A DNA stretch of 64,000 nucleotides from Candidatus Gastranaerophilales bacterium (GCA_944322785.1 CALUPW010000003.1:1-64000); one strand, 5' to 3'; shown: positions 1 through 9,132, counted from the stretch's first letter. The notes: generated from the sequence alone by a model not told the origin. Numbers and translations are program-made.

Positions 1-1
1 T

Positions 2-76
2 ATTCAGACTGAAATGGATGCCGTACAAAAGGTTATTGAAAAGAACACTGAATCTACCTTCAAAACCTTCGGTTAG
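2..76 (+). CDS. 3' end of an unidentified protein (partial)
   Basis: An open frame enters from the left edge and stops at TAG 74-76, giving 24 residues that end in KNTESTFKTFG. The composition is protein-like and charged, but too little is present to name a family. A 7-bp hairpin overlaps the stop codon. No start codon is inside the window. It is on the same strand as smc but separated from it by about 500 bases, a terminator and a good promoter, so it is a separate transcription unit. Confidence 0.55.
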   Translation: MQTEMDAVQKVIEKNTESTFKTFG

Positions 77-91
77 TGGACGAAGTCCACT
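75..91 (+). other. short perfect hairpin at the stop codon
   Basis: AGTGGAC / GTCCACT form a 7-bp perfect stem around a GAA loop, starting inside the stop codon of the preceding partial gene. No T-run follows, so it is not a convincing intrinsic terminator by itself. It may protect the 3' end of the transcript. Confidence 0.35.
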
Positions 92-152
92 CCTACACTT
101 TGGAAAGACTGCTTTGTGACCGCTTTTTCAAAGTATTCGTACAATCTAAAAA
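92..152 (+). repeat. 61-bp direct repeat, copy 1
   Basis: Begins CCTACACTTTGG and ends ACAATCTAAAAA. It is identical over 61 bases to 272-332, exactly 180 bases downstream, and both edges are sharp. Each copy contains CTTTG...CAAAG inverted ends. I saw no further copy in the window. Confidence 0.9.
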
Positions 153-271
153 CTCAATACAGGGCGCTGGTGAAAAACTGCGCAAAAGCTCTGCGAGCGG
201 CTATTTTATATTAGTAAACTACTGCGAGCAAATGCACAGGACAAAGCAATAATCCGATGACATGTAAATAA

Positions 272-332
272 CCTACACTTTGGAAAGACTGCTTTGTGAC
301 CGCTTTTTCAAAGTATTCGTACAATCTAAAAA
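272..332 (+). repeat. 61-bp direct repeat, copy 2
   Basis: Identical to 92-152 with a period of 180 bases. The 119 bases between the copies show no clear similarity to the sequence after the second copy, so this looks like a duplicated short element and not a long tandem duplication. Confidence 0.9.
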
Positions 333-454
333 AACTAATTTCAAACGTTATACACAGTTACAGGAGAACTAAAAAACTATCGCAAAAACTTTATACCTTT
401 AATCTTTTGCGATTTTATATACTTTTCAATTTCATTTCCTTTTTTCCCTTTTAT

Positions 455-482
455 GCGGCCCTCAAGGGCGCGTTTTTTTTTT
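455..482 (+). terminator. intrinsic terminator
   Basis: GCG-G-CCC and GGGCGC pair around a TCAA loop (one bulged G at 458), followed directly by a run of ten T (473-482). It ends whatever transcript comes from the left and isolates the smc promoter downstream. Confidence 0.8.
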
Positions 483-526
483 ATTCAAATCTCCGAAAAC
501 ATTATTATTAAGATTTCTTTAATCCT

Positions 527-555
527 TTGACATGTCATAAATATTATTGTCTAAT
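527..555 (+). promoter_or_regulatory. sigma-70-type promoter of smc operon
   Basis: TTGACA (527-532) is a perfect -35 box. After a 17-nt spacer comes TCTAAT (550-555), a 5/6 match to the -10 box. The smc start codon is 29 nt beyond the -10, leaving room for a short leader with the GGGTAGGA ribosome-binding stretch. Confidence 0.75.
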
Positions 556-584
556 AGAATTAAGACTATAGTTGGGTAGGATTA

Positions 585-3500
585 ATGTACATAAAACAGC
601 TTGAAATAGATAACTTCAAATCTTTTGCCAATAAATCGGAGATACCGCTTCTGGAAGGCTTTACGACTATTTCCGGGCCGAACGGTTCCGGAAAAAGCAA
701 TATTATAGACAGTGTACTTTTTGCACTCGGACTTGCAAATGCGAGTGAACTTCGGGCGGAAAACCTTTCCCACTTTATTTCAACTTACACCAAACGTAAC
801 GAAGCATTTGTAAAAGTAACCTTCGGCGGCATGGAAAACGGGCAGGATTTAAGTATTGCCAGAAAAATCCGCAAAACTAATCAGGGTTATGCCAGCACCT
901 ACTATATTAATGACTCTGTAACAACCCTTACAAACGTGCACGCAGAACTTGAAAAATATAATGTCACACCGAACAGCTATAATGTTATGATGCAGGGTGA
1001 TGTAACCGGTATTACAAACTGCACCCCTAAAAACAGACGTAAAATTATTGATGAAATTGCTGGTGTCGCAGATTTTGACAGAAGAATAGAACAGGCTACA
1101 AATGAGCTTACTACAGTCGAACAGCGTGTTGAAAGGTCATCTGTAATTCTCAATGAAGTTGACGTGCGCCTTGAGCAGCTTAAAGAAGAACGTGAAGTTG
1201 CTTTAAAATACCAGAAATTAAGGGATGAAAAAAATCAGCTTGACGGACAAATCAATAAGGTTAGATTTTTTGATATAAAAAAGAATCTTCAGCAGGCACA
1301 TGAAAATATTCTTGAATTCACCAAAAAGAAAAAAGAAGAAGAAGTTAAAAACAAAGATTTGGATGAGCGGCTGACGCTAATAAAACAAAAATATCAGGAA
1401 GTTTCCGACATAATCAAAGAAAAAGGCGAAGCTCACCAGATAGAATTAAAAAAGCAGCTTGAAGAATTGAAAGGCGAAATCGACCGCAAAAATAATGCGA
1501 CAACTTACGCAGACAAACAAATTATGGATGGTCTGCGAAGGATTGAAAACGCCAAAAACGGGATTGATTCTCACAAACAAAAAATTGAAGATTTCAAACT
1601 TAAAATTAAGTTGAAAGAGGATGAAATCAAGATTATAGACAATAATATCAAAGAAAAAAATGACGAATTGAAAAAAATTCTTGAAGATATGACAGGTATG
1701 AATGCAACAGCTGACCAGCATATTGAAAAGCGCAACAATTTGAGAAAAACACTTGAAAATCTTCAGGATAAAGAAAACAGCCTGATTAAACAAAAACTTC
1801 CGCTTGAAAATGATCTTAAAAATCTTCAAAACGAACTGTCAAAGGCAAAGGAAACCGTTCAAGAGCTTGAAACGCTAAAAGCAAACTTTACATCAGATTA
1901 TGATTTAAAAAAAACACTTGTTGAACAGCTTGAAAAAGAAATGAATGATTTTAAAATCATTCAACAGAATGTTCTTCATGATTTAGACACAACCCGCAAC
2001 GAAATTGATGATGTAAATCATGATATTCAAATGGCTGACAGAAAAATTTCAGCTATGGAAACTAAAAAACAAATAGCGCAATCAAGCTTCAACAGTGCCA
2101 TTGATACAGTAATGAACGCAAACTTAAAAGGAGTACATGCACCTCTTGTAAAACTCGGTACAGTTGATAAGGAATATTCAACAGCCATGGAAGTTGCATT
2201 TGGCGGCAGAATGACACACATTGTAGTTGATGATGAACATGTCGCATCTGTTGCAATTGAACTTTTGAAATCCTCCGGAACGGGCAGAGCAACTTTTATA
2301 CCGCTAAATAAAATCGTCAAAGCTCCGACACGTCTGAATCTGCCTAAAGACAGAGGTGTTATTGATTTTGCAATTAATCTGGTGGATTTTGACGACAAAT
2401 ACATTAACGCATTCTATTATGCCGTTGGCGAAACTCTTGTTGTTGAGGATATGGAATGTGCAAAAAAACTTATCGGCAAATACAGAATGGTCACCCTTCA
2501 AGGTGAAATATTTGAAAAATCCGGTTCCATGACCGGAGGTTCTCAAAGACGCACTGGATTAAGCTTCAGCCAGAATGACGACACTGAACTTGAAAACTTA
2601 AAAAAACATCTTAATGAATTAAGGAAAAAAGCAGCTGATTTAATCAGCAAAAGAGATTCTCTTGAGGCTAAACGAGAAGATATCCGGCAAAAATATTCTG
2701 ATTCAATGAATGAATCTGCCAAGGCAAAAATTGAACTTGAAAACATGAACAGAAATTATTCAAACAGCGAAAACATTCTTGCCGAGCGCCATGAATTTAT
2801 TAAAACAACAGAACCTAAAATTGATGAGCTTGCCAAAAAACTTGATAAACTCGAAGAACAAAATGTACAAATTTACGATGATATGGCTCAAGTTCAATCC
2901 GAAATCGAAGAAGTTGAAAAACTGATTAATGAACAGGATTTAAAAGATTTAAAAGAAAAAACCGAAGGTGTAGAAGCTGAAATAAAAAGATTACAGCAAA
3001 AACTGATGACAGCAAATAACGAAAAGAATGATTTTAACCGTGATATTGCTTTTCAGGAAAACATGATTTTAACAAACACCGAGGATATCCAGCGCACCGA
3101 AGCCAATAACAAAAAACTTGAGGCCGATAAAGAGCGTTTCAAAACGGAGATTGAGGAACTTAACCAGAAAGCTGAAAAGTTGAATGATGACATAAAAGGA
3201 ATTGAAGAAAAACTCGGAAAACTTTTGGAAGAACGTGATACAATCAATTCCGAACTTAATGAACTGGAAAAACAAAAACACATAAGAGAATCCGATATTG
3301 AAAAGATTGCAGAACAAATTGAATCTTTTAAAGCAAGAAGACGTGAACTGGAACCGCAGCTTGAAACCGCACGTGAAGAACTGGTCAATTCAGGTGTTGA
3401 AATTGATAAACTTGAACCTGTTGAAATTTCAATTGAGGAAATAACCTCTCAAATCCAGCGTCTTGAAAAGAAGATGCAGGAATTGGGGGATGTAAATATG

Positions 3501-4076
3501 CGTGCAATTGCAGCCTATGACGAAGTTCAAACCCGTCAGCAGGAATTGAAAACTCAAATTGAAACCTTATCTAAAGAACGAAAAGAGATTTTAGACAGAA
3601 TGCATGGTTATGAACAGTCTAAAAAAGAAGCTTTCTTAAAAACCTACAATAACATTAATGAAAATTTCAAACAGGTTTTCCATCAGTTATCCGAAGGTGA
3701 AGGCGAATTAAAACTGGAAAATCCTGAGGATCCGCTTTCCGGAGGTATGACAATTGAAGCTCAGCCCAGAGATAAAAAACTTCAAAGACTCGAAAGTATG
3801 TCTGGCGGTGAAAAATCACTTACGGCACTTGCCTTTGTCTTTGCAATACAAAGATATATGCCCTCCCCCTTCTATGCATTTGACGAAGTTGATGCAAGTT
3901 TGGACACGATGAATGTTGAACGTATCGCCCAAATGGTGCAGAACCAGTCAAAAAATACGCAATTTATAGTAGTTAGTCACCGCAAACCTATGATAGAATC
4001 AGCAAATAGGACGATAGGTGTAACTCAAAAAGAAAAAGGTATAACCCGTGTTACGGGCGTTAAACTCAGAGATTAA
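585..4076 (+). CDS. smc: chromosome segregation ATPase SMC
   Basis: SMC is the dimeric ATPase of the bacterial condensin complex that organises and segregates the chromosome with ScpA and ScpB. The 1163-residue protein has the full family architecture: Walker A GPNGSGKS at residues 31-38, a long first coiled coil rich in E, K and L, a globular hinge at about 516-657 (GVHAPLVKLG to GSMTGG), a second coiled coil, the ABC signature SGGEKS at 1073-1078, and Walker B FYAFDEVDAS with D1100 and E1101. Length matches typical bacterial SMC. It is the first gene of an operon with scpA only 2 nt downstream, driven by the promoter at 527-555. Family assignment is certain; the hinge limits are estimates. 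Confidence 0.98.
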   Translation: MYIKQLEIDNFKSFANKSEIPLLEGFTTISGPNGSGKSNIIDSVLFALGLANASELRAENLSHFISTYTKRNEAFVKVTFGGMENGQDLSIARKIRKTNQGYASTYYINDSVTTLTNVHAELEKYNVTPNSYNVMMQGDVTGITNCTPKNRRKIIDEIAGVADFDRRIEQATNELTTVEQRVERSSVILNEVDVRLEQLKEEREVALKYQKLRDEKNQLDGQINKVRFFDIKKNLQQAHENILEFTKKKKEEEVKNKDLDERLTLIKQKYQEVSDIIKEKGEAHQIELKKQLEELKGEIDRKNNATTYADKQIMDGLRRIENAKNGIDSHKQKIEDFKLKIKLKEDEIKIIDNNIKEKNDELKKILEDMTGMNATADQHIEKRNNLRKTLENLQDKENSLIKQKLPLENDLKNLQNELSKAKETVQELETLKANFTSDYDLKKTLVEQLEKEMNDFKIIQQNVLHDLDTTRNEIDDVNHDIQMADRKISAMETKKQIAQSSFNSAIDTVMNANLKGVHAPLVKLGTVDKEYSTAMEVAFGGRMTHIVVDDEHVASVAIELLKSSGTGRATFIPLNKIVKAPTRLNLPKDRGVIDFAINLVDFDDKYINAFYYAVGETLVVEDMECAKKLIGKYRMVTLQGEIFEKSGSMTGGSQRRTGLSFSQNDDTELENLKKHLNELRKKAADLISKRDSLEAKREDIRQKYSDSMNESAKAKIELENMNRNYSNSENILAERHEFIKTTEPKIDELAKKLDKLEEQNVQIYDDMAQVQSEIEEVEKLINEQDLKDLKEKTEGVEAEIKRLQQKLMTANNEKNDFNRDIAFQENMILTNTEDIQRTEANNKKLEADKERFKTEIEELNQKAEKLNDDIKGIEEKLGKLLEERDTINSELNELEKQKHIRESDIEKIAEQIESFKARRRELEPQLETAREELVNSGVEIDKLEPVEISIEEITSQIQRLEKKMQELGDVNMRAIAAYDEVQTRQQELKTQIETLSKERKEILDRMHGYEQSKKEAFLKTYNNINENFKQVFHQLSEGEGELKLENPEDPLSGGMTIEAQPRDKKLQRLESMSGGEKSLTALAFVFAIQRYMPSPFYAFDEVDASLDTMNVERIAQMVQNQSKNTQFIVVSHRKPMIESANRTIGVTQKEKGITRVTGVKLRD

Positions 4077-4078
4077 AC

Positions 4079-4888
4079 ATGAGCAGTGAAACAGCAATAT
4101 TAAACTATAATACTACAACACAGGCAATTCCTGAAAACGTCAATGTTGACAACGAAGGGATAGGTATTCTTGTATCCCTTGCAAAAGCAGGGAAAATTGA
4201 TCCCTGGAACATTGATATCGTTGATGTTACGGACAAATATCTTGCGCATATGTGTGAGATGAAATCTCAGGATCTTAGACTTACGGGCAGAACATTTCTT
4301 TTTGCTTCAGTTCTTTTAAAGCTAAAGTCCAATATTCTTGAAGGTATTGATATCACTCAATTTGAAAATCAGCCGCAAGATAATATTGAATATGATGATG
4401 ACGGATTTATCGTTGATTACGGAGAAGCTGAAGATTATGTTCCGACCAACAACGTTGTATCAATTGATGATGTCTTGCAAAGAAGAACCAGTGTCAGACT
4501 TAACAGAAATAGGGTTGTAACGTTACATGACCTGATAAGACAGTTAGAATTTTACGAAAAACTGGAACACAAACAATCGTTAAAGAGTGCTCATGAACGG
4601 GCCAAACGCCGTGTTCAATCATATTCAAGATTTACGCCGGATGATATTATAAATCTTGCCCATGAAGAATATATTGAAGACTGTGTTTTAAGATTAAAAG
4701 AAAATCTTGTTCAGATATTTGAAAAAGAAGAAAAAATAGAGCTGAATGAATTGACTTTACTCGGCATGGATAAAATAAGCGCATATATTGCATTATTGTT
4801 TTTGACTGCCGAAACTGACTATGAACTGGTTCAGGATGAATTTTATTCAGATTTGTATGTTGTACGAGGTGAACATGGAGCCGCTTAA
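4079..4888 (+). CDS. scpA: segregation and condensation protein A
   Basis: ScpA is the kleisin that bridges the two SMC heads and binds ScpB. The 269-residue protein has the family pattern near the N-terminus (LVSLAKAGKIDPWNIDIVDV, then FASVLLKLKS) and a C-terminal winged-helix-like region ending the kleisin. The first 30 residues form a poorly conserved extension. The gene starts 2 nt after the smc stop and overlaps scpB by 14 nt, so the three condensin subunits are probably translationally coupled. The middle (about 95-140) is acidic and low-complexity, as expected for the kleisin linker. Confidence 0.95.
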   Translation: MSSETAILNYNTTTQAIPENVNVDNEGIGILVSLAKAGKIDPWNIDIVDVTDKYLAHMCEMKSQDLRLTGRTFLFASVLLKLKSNILEGIDITQFENQPQDNIEYDDDGFIVDYGEAEDYVPTNNVVSIDDVLQRRTSVRLNRNRVVTLHDLIRQLEFYEKLEHKQSLKSAHERAKRRVQSYSRFTPDDIINLAHEEYIEDCVLRLKENLVQIFEKEEKIELNELTLLGMDKISAYIALLFLTAETDYELVQDEFYSDLYVVRGEHGAA

Positions 4889-5378
4889 AGCAAGAATTGA
4901 AGCCGTGTTATTTACAACAGCAAAGGCGCTTTCAACAAACGAAATTGCCGAAATACTTGAAGTTGAAAACGAACAGGTTGAGGAAGCAATTCTTGATTTA
5001 ATTATGGATTACTCATCCCGTGACGGAGCATTGGAAATTGATGATGAAAACGGCTACATTCTTCAAGTAAAAGAAGATTTTATGGATATTGTTGAAAAAC
5101 TATGCCCTGTAGATTTGCGGCCTGCTGTTTTAAGAACTTTAGCGGTTATTGCATTAAAAGAACCTTTACGTCAGACCGAACTTAAAGAGCTTAGAGGTTC
5201 AACCGCTTATGAACACGTTGCAGAACTTATTGAAAAAGGACTGATAAGCAGAACACGTGACAAAAACGGCAGAAGCTACAATCTCAAAACAACACCTAAA
5301 TTCGCAGAATATTTTAAACTTAAAGGTGACACTAGAGCATTGGAAAAACTTCTTGAACAGGGAAAAATGGATGAATAA
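4875..5378 (+). CDS. scpB: segregation and condensation protein B
   Basis: ScpB dimers bind the ScpA kleisin linker and regulate the SMC ATPase. The start is placed at ATG 4875 (MEPLKARIEAVLF), preceded by the GAGGTG ribosome binding site. The same frame can be read from 4821, but that adds 18 residues lying inside scpA with no ribosome binding site. The 167-residue product has two winged-helix domains; the segment with LRTLAVIALKEPLRQTELKELRG is the typical second helix-turn-helix motif. It overlaps scpA by 14 nt and the protease gene by 8 nt. Confidence 0.95.
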   Translation: MEPLKARIEAVLFTTAKALSTNEIAEILEVENEQVEEAILDLIMDYSSRDGALEIDDENGYILQVKEDFMDIVEKLCPVDLRPAVLRTLAVIALKEPLRQTELKELRGSTAYEHVAELIEKGLISRTRDKNGRSYNLKTTPKFAEYFKLKGDTRALEKLLEQGKMDE

Positions 5379-6696
5379 GCAAATAATTAATAAAATAGTT
5401 TTTACATTTTCTCTTTTAATAATTTTGATAATATTCTTTAATATACCTTTCTTTTTGTGCAGTGCAGGCAAGAGCAGCTTAGAAAAGAACCAGACGGTTA
5501 AGGCATACAAGCTTTTACAAAAAGCGTATATTTTAAGGCCGAAAAATAAGGAAATACGCTATAATTACGTAAAATCAATGACATACTTAAAACCTTCCGA
5601 AAAAATTCAAACGGAAATGTTTAAATTTTCACAGAGCAAAACTCCGGATGCAGCACAAAAACTTGCAGAACATCAGATAACAATGTGGAAATCCAATATT
5701 CTTGGAAATATCGGTGATAATTATATTGAACAGGCCACTTATGACAAAAATCTTTTAAGATGGGACATCAATACGTTTCCGCTAAAAGTTCTTATAGAAG
5801 TTCCTATTTCAACGCCTGACTACTATAGAGATGAAATTGAGAAAGCGTTTAACGAATGGGCTTCAATTACAGGATTTTTAAAATTTGAATTCATTGAAAA
5901 AGGCAAAGCTGATATTATTGTAAAATTCAACCCGCTTCCGGAGGACGTTTGCGAAGACGGAATATGCAAATATGTTGTTGCATACACAGAACCTAAAATT
6001 AGCGGTAAAGTTCTAAAATCAATGACAATCACAATGTATGATAAAGATGCAAACGGAAACTATTTTTCAGACAAAGAACTTTATAATACAACCCTTCATG
6101 AAATAGGTCATGCACTGGGAATTATGGGACACAGCTACAGTTCAGATGATTTAATGTATATGTCCTCTGAACACGGGGATAATATTACAAGATACAGACG
6201 GGATTTTCAGTATCTCTCTCAGGAAGACTTAAACACAATCAACCTTCTCTACAGACTTATTCCTGATATTTCAAATGTGCCAATGTCAAAATTTAACAAA
6301 GAAGGACTGATATATGCACCGATAGTGCTTGGAAATGAAAAACAAATCGGAAATAGAAAAATAAAAGAAGCTGAAAATTATATTGAATCAGCACCCGAGC
6401 TGCCCGGCGGCTATATAGATCTTGCGATTGCATATGCGGATATGGAAAAATACTCTGATGCAACAGATGCATTGCGTAAAGCTCTTGAACTTGCACAATC
6501 GGATGCTGACAGATATATAATTTACTATAACCTTGCTGCAATTCATCTCAACTCCAACAGACTTGAGGAAGCCGAAAAATATCTCGAACTTGCCAAAAGT
6601 ATAAACCCGACAGATGACACCTCAGAACTTGAAAGTAATCTTAACCATGCCAAAGCAGCAAATAAAAAACCCTTTAAAACAAATATTCAACGATAA
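5371..6696 (+). CDS. membrane-anchored metzincin-type zinc protease with TPR repeats
   Basis: The start is taken at ATG 5371, which overlaps the scpB stop by 8 nt; the frame is open back to 5257 but only inside scpB. The 441-residue product begins with a basic stretch and a hydrophobic segment (about residues 8-30), a signal anchor or uncleaved signal. The catalytic motif HEIGHALGIMGH at residues 243-254 fits the metzincin HExxHxxGxxxH zinc site, and DLMYMSS just after it is a plausible Met-turn. This resembles the matrixin (M10) domain. After about residue 340 come two or three tetratricopeptide-like helical repeats. It probably acts outside the cytoplasmic membrane. Its coupling to the condensin genes is conspicuous; the substrate is unknown. 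Confidence 0.85.
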   Translation: MNKQIINKIVFTFSLLIILIIFFNIPFFLCSAGKSSLEKNQTVKAYKLLQKAYILRPKNKEIRYNYVKSMTYLKPSEKIQTEMFKFSQSKTPDAAQKLAEHQITMWKSNILGNIGDNYIEQATYDKNLLRWDINTFPLKVLIEVPISTPDYYRDEIEKAFNEWASITGFLKFEFIEKGKADIIVKFNPLPEDVCEDGICKYVVAYTEPKISGKVLKSMTITMYDKDANGNYFSDKELYNTTLHEIGHALGIMGHSYSSDDLMYMSSEHGDNITRYRRDFQYLSQEDLNTINLLYRLIPDISNVPMSKFNKEGLIYAPIVLGNEKQIGNRKIKEAENYIESAPELPGGYIDLAIAYADMEKYSDATDALRKALELAQSDADRYIIYYNLAAIHLNSNRLEEAEKYLELAKSINPTDDTSELESNLNHAKAANKKPFKTNIQR

Positions 6697-6830
6697 TTTC
6701 TCTTAACAAATACTTCACAAACTATTTAAAAAAAAGGATGTTTAAAGTATTCTAAACAAGTATGCTTGCAGAAAAAATTTATTTTGCATTCATACAAATT
6801 GTCACCAAACAAAAATAATGAGGAAATCAA

Positions 6831-8207
6831 ATGAATTACAATGTCGCAATAATAGGCGCAGGCCCCGCAGGGATTTTCGCTGCACTTGAAATTACAAAAT
6901 TGAAACCTGACTGGAAAGTAGTTTTAATAGAAAAAGGTCAAAAGATAGAAAATCGTGTTTGTCTTTTACGAGAAGGTTATGAAAAGTGTCCTTCCTGCAA
7001 AAAATGCGGACTTCTTTGCGGCTGGGGCGGAGCCGGCGCATTTTCCGACGGCAAGCTGACACTTACGCCTGACGTTGGCGGACACCTTGTTGACTATATG
7101 TCAAGAGAAAAAGTTGAAGAATTAATTGATTACTCAGATAAACTATATCTTAAATTCGGCGCTACTGATGAAGTTTTCGGCACAGATATGAAAGTTTTTA
7201 AAGAACTGGAACGGGAAGCGGCTCTTGCAGAACTAAAACTCGTACATTCGCCTGTTAGACATTTAGGAACTGAAAGAAGTCTTGATGTGCTTAAAAACAT
7301 GCAGGATTATCTGGACGAAAGAATTACCATAATAAATAATGTTTCAGCTAAAAATCTGATTGTTGAGTGCGAACAGGTTAAAGGAATTACACTTGACAAC
7401 GGCGAAACCATAACAGCCGAATACACAATTATTGCACCGGGTCGTGAAGGTGCTGACTGGCTTACAAAAGAATTTGCTCAGAATAAAATCGGCATGGTAA
7501 ATAATGCTGTTGATGTTGGAGTTCGAGTTGAACTTCCGGCACCTGTATTTGAACCTTTGACTGACAAACTTTATGAATCCAAACTCATTTATCATTCACC
7601 GACATTTGGTGATGAGGTTAGAACATTCTGTATGAACCCGAACGGAGAAGTTGTTCAGGAAAACTACAACGGTATTGCAACGGTTAACGGACACAGTTAT
7701 GCCGAAAAAACAACGAACAATACAAACTTTGCGCTTCTTGTAAGTGAAAAATTCACAGAACCGTTTAAAGAACCCATACAATACGGTCAACACATCGCAA
7801 GTCTTGCAAACATGCTCGGCGGCGGCATTCTTGTTCAAAGATTCGGTGACCTTCTTGACGGACGCCGCTCTACACCAGAAAGAATTAAATCAAGCATAAT
7901 CACGCCGACACTAACCTGTGCAACCCCCGGAGATTTGAGTCTTGTAATTCCGTACAGACAAATGACAAGTATTATCGAAATGCTTTATGCTCTTGACAAA
8001 GTCTGCCCCGGAACCGCTTCAAGATACACTCTCCTATACGGTATTGAAGTTAAATTCTACTCTGCACGTGTAAAACTGACAGATGAACTTGAAACCGAAG
8101 GAGTTAAAAACCTGTTTACAATCGGCGACGGTGCGGGTGTAACAAGAGGATTGATACAGGCTTCCGCATCAGGCGTCTATGTTGCAAGAACTATTTGCGG
8201 AAGATAA
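6831..8207 (+). CDS. FAD-dependent dehydrogenase, uncharacterised family (COG2509-like)
   Basis: The 458-residue protein starts with a Rossmann FAD-binding fold (VAIIGAGPAG, glycines 9-14), followed by an acidic beta-strand end (VVLIEKG). It then has a Cys cluster, C53, C56, C59 and C63, running into GWGGAGAFSDGK at 64-75, a stretch I associate with the uncharacterised FAD-dependent dehydrogenases grouped as COG2509. The C-terminus has the second FAD contact, FTIGDGAGVTRGLIQA. The substrate is unknown; the four clustered cysteines could bind a metal or an Fe-S cluster. A GAGGAAA ribosome binding site precedes the ATG. It is a single-gene unit closed by the terminator at 8251-8275. Confidence 0.85.
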   Translation: MNYNVAIIGAGPAGIFAALEITKLKPDWKVVLIEKGQKIENRVCLLREGYEKCPSCKKCGLLCGWGGAGAFSDGKLTLTPDVGGHLVDYMSREKVEELIDYSDKLYLKFGATDEVFGTDMKVFKELEREAALAELKLVHSPVRHLGTERSLDVLKNMQDYLDERITIINNVSAKNLIVECEQVKGITLDNGETITAEYTIIAPGREGADWLTKEFAQNKIGMVNNAVDVGVRVELPAPVFEPLTDKLYESKLIYHSPTFGDEVRTFCMNPNGEVVQENYNGIATVNGHSYAEKTTNNTNFALLVSEKFTEPFKEPIQYGQHIASLANMLGGGILVQRFGDLLDGRRSTPERIKSSIITPTLTCATPGDLSLVIPYRQMTSIIEMLYALDKVCPGTASRYTLLYGIEVKFYSARVKLTDELETEGVKNLFTIGDGAGVTRGLIQASASGVYVARTICGR

Positions 8208-8250
8208 CTTTTGCATACGCAGTGAAGATTTTAAAAATGTATTTAAAAAC

Positions 8251-8275
8251 AAAAAGCCCTTAAACAGGGCTTTTT
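8251..8275. terminator. bidirectional intrinsic terminator
   Basis: AAAAAGCCCT and AGGGCTTTTT form a perfect stem around TAAAC, with A and T runs on both sides. It serves the dehydrogenase on the plus strand and the converging pilin gene on the minus strand. Confidence 0.9.
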
Positions 8276-8276
8276 A

Positions 8277-8990
8277 TTATTTCGGAAGATTTTTCCAGTA
8301 TCCAGCCTTTTCATTATCCGGATTCACGTCATAAAGCGCATACCAGGTACAGCCTATTCCGTTGCCTTTCTGTTTTGATTTTATGGAACATGGATTTCCC
8401 GCCTGCTCCATTGTGGCCGGTCTGTCTTCCAATTCTTTTAATTCTTCTTCTGTATATTGCTTATACATTTTTTTCGGTACCAGAATCCCCTGTTTATTAG
8501 TTTCAAAGTTAAAAATATCATGTCCCAACCTGTTTGGTTTTGCTCCCGAACCATTAATATCGACAGTTATATTTACGTTAGACGCATTAATTTGAACATT
8601 TACACAAGTACCGTCCGCAAGCATTTTTTCAGGCTGAGATGTACCTCTATCAAGAAATACATCATTTGTATTATTGTAATTTCTAACACCGTTCGGGTAC
8701 TTGCATTCACCTACTATTTTTAACCTTTTATAATATGCCTCCATAAATTCCTGCGCTCTCGGATAAACCTTATTAGCATTATCATAAGTTGCAAATTCCG
8801 CCTGCAAATTGTCTATGCCCATTTCATCTTTTACAAGCGCAAGAGCTTCGGAATGTCTTGAATAGGCTTTTTTTAATGCAGTATGCAGGTGCTTGTTCCG
8901 AATGTTGTTTATCATTGACGGCAGCGTCATCGCAGCGACTATACCGATTATGCCGAGGGTTATCAGAACTTCAGCAAGGGTGAAAGCGGC
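8277..8990 (-). CDS. type II/IV pseudopilin-like protein without a visible start codon
   Basis: An ATG-started reading gives 217 residues from 8930 (MTLPSMINNI). In the same frame upstream (8990 to 8931) the strand encodes AAFTLAEVLITLGIIGIVAA, the prepilin cleavage/methylation motif and hydrophobic helix. The real gene therefore extends further and ATG 8930 is internal. The frame stays open to a TAA at 9141-9143 but has no ATG, GTG or TTG. Instead it reads into palindromic repeat DNA, giving peptides such as FRHPELDSGS. The start may be a rare codon, or the 5' end may have been replaced by repeat DNA. One base upstream in another frame, ATG 9046 gives MLIETTYAA before a stop, so a one-base shift would repair it. 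The body is a typical pseudopilin: amphipathic helix (NKHLHTALKKAYSRHSEALALV), then a Cys-containing globular part. Family sure, integrity unsure. Confidence 0.75.
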   Translation of the reverse strand, partial: AAFTLAEVLITLGIIGIVAAMTLPSMINNIRNKHLHTALKKAYSRHSEALALVKDEMGIDNLQAEFATYDNANKVYPRAQEFMEAYYKRLKIVGECKYPNGVRNYNNTNDVFLDRGTSQPEKMLADGTCVNVQINASNVNITVDINGSGAKPNRLGHDIFNFETNKQGILVPKKMYKQYTEEELKELEDRPATMEQAGNPCSIKSKQKGNGIGCTWYALYDVNPDNEKAGYWKNLPK

Positions 8991-9052
8991 TTTGCAGGAC
9001 GTTTGGTCACTCTGGTCTATGCTGCGTAGGTTGTTTCTATAAGCATTGATAG

Positions 9053-9073
9053 ACCCTGAATCGAGTTCAGGGT
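9053..9073. repeat. palindromic repeat element (hairpin 1)
   Basis: ACCCTGAA / TTCAGGGT, an 8-bp perfect stem with a TCGAG loop, flanked by ATTGATAG and GACGG. It is one of a family of short dispersed palindromes here whose minus-strand reading resembles FRHPELDSGS. It lies inside the open frame upstream of the pilin. Confidence 0.75.
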
Positions 9074-9110
9074 GACGGAAAGAAGAATGTATTATTTTAC
9101 CACTTTCGTC

Positions 9111-9132
9111 ATTCCGGCCTCCGAGCCGGAAT
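9111..9132. repeat. palindromic repeat element (hairpin 2)
   Basis: ATTCCGGC / GCCGGAAT, an 8-bp perfect stem with loop CTCCGA. It has the same design as the elements at 9256-9277 and 45552-45573, which use ACTCCGGC / GCCGGAGT. Confidence 0.75.

Larger units (their letters stand above)
77..526. other. non-coding stretch with a direct repeat and terminator
   Basis: This stretch contains the hairpin at 75-91, two copies of a 61-bp direct repeat (92-152, 272-332) and an intrinsic terminator (455-482). The 71-codon open frame at 296-511 runs through the second repeat and the terminator hairpin and has no ribosome binding site, so it is not called. An untranslated RNA ending at 482 is possible, but I recognise no family. 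A 9-bp inverted repeat (379-387 / 405-413, ATCGCAAAA / TTTTGCGAT) lies just before the terminator. Confidence 0.5.

Noticed and set aside
92-332. CRISPR array
   Set aside because: Only two copies, 61 bases long and 119 bases apart, with no cas genes in the window.
296-511. 71-codon open frame upstream of smc
   Set aside because: It runs through the second 61-bp repeat and the intrinsic terminator, has no ribosome binding site and has a low-complexity F/Y/L composition.
1446-1829. Minus-strand open frames inside smc
   Set aside because: Antisense shadows of the coiled-coil coding sequence; smc itself is unambiguous.
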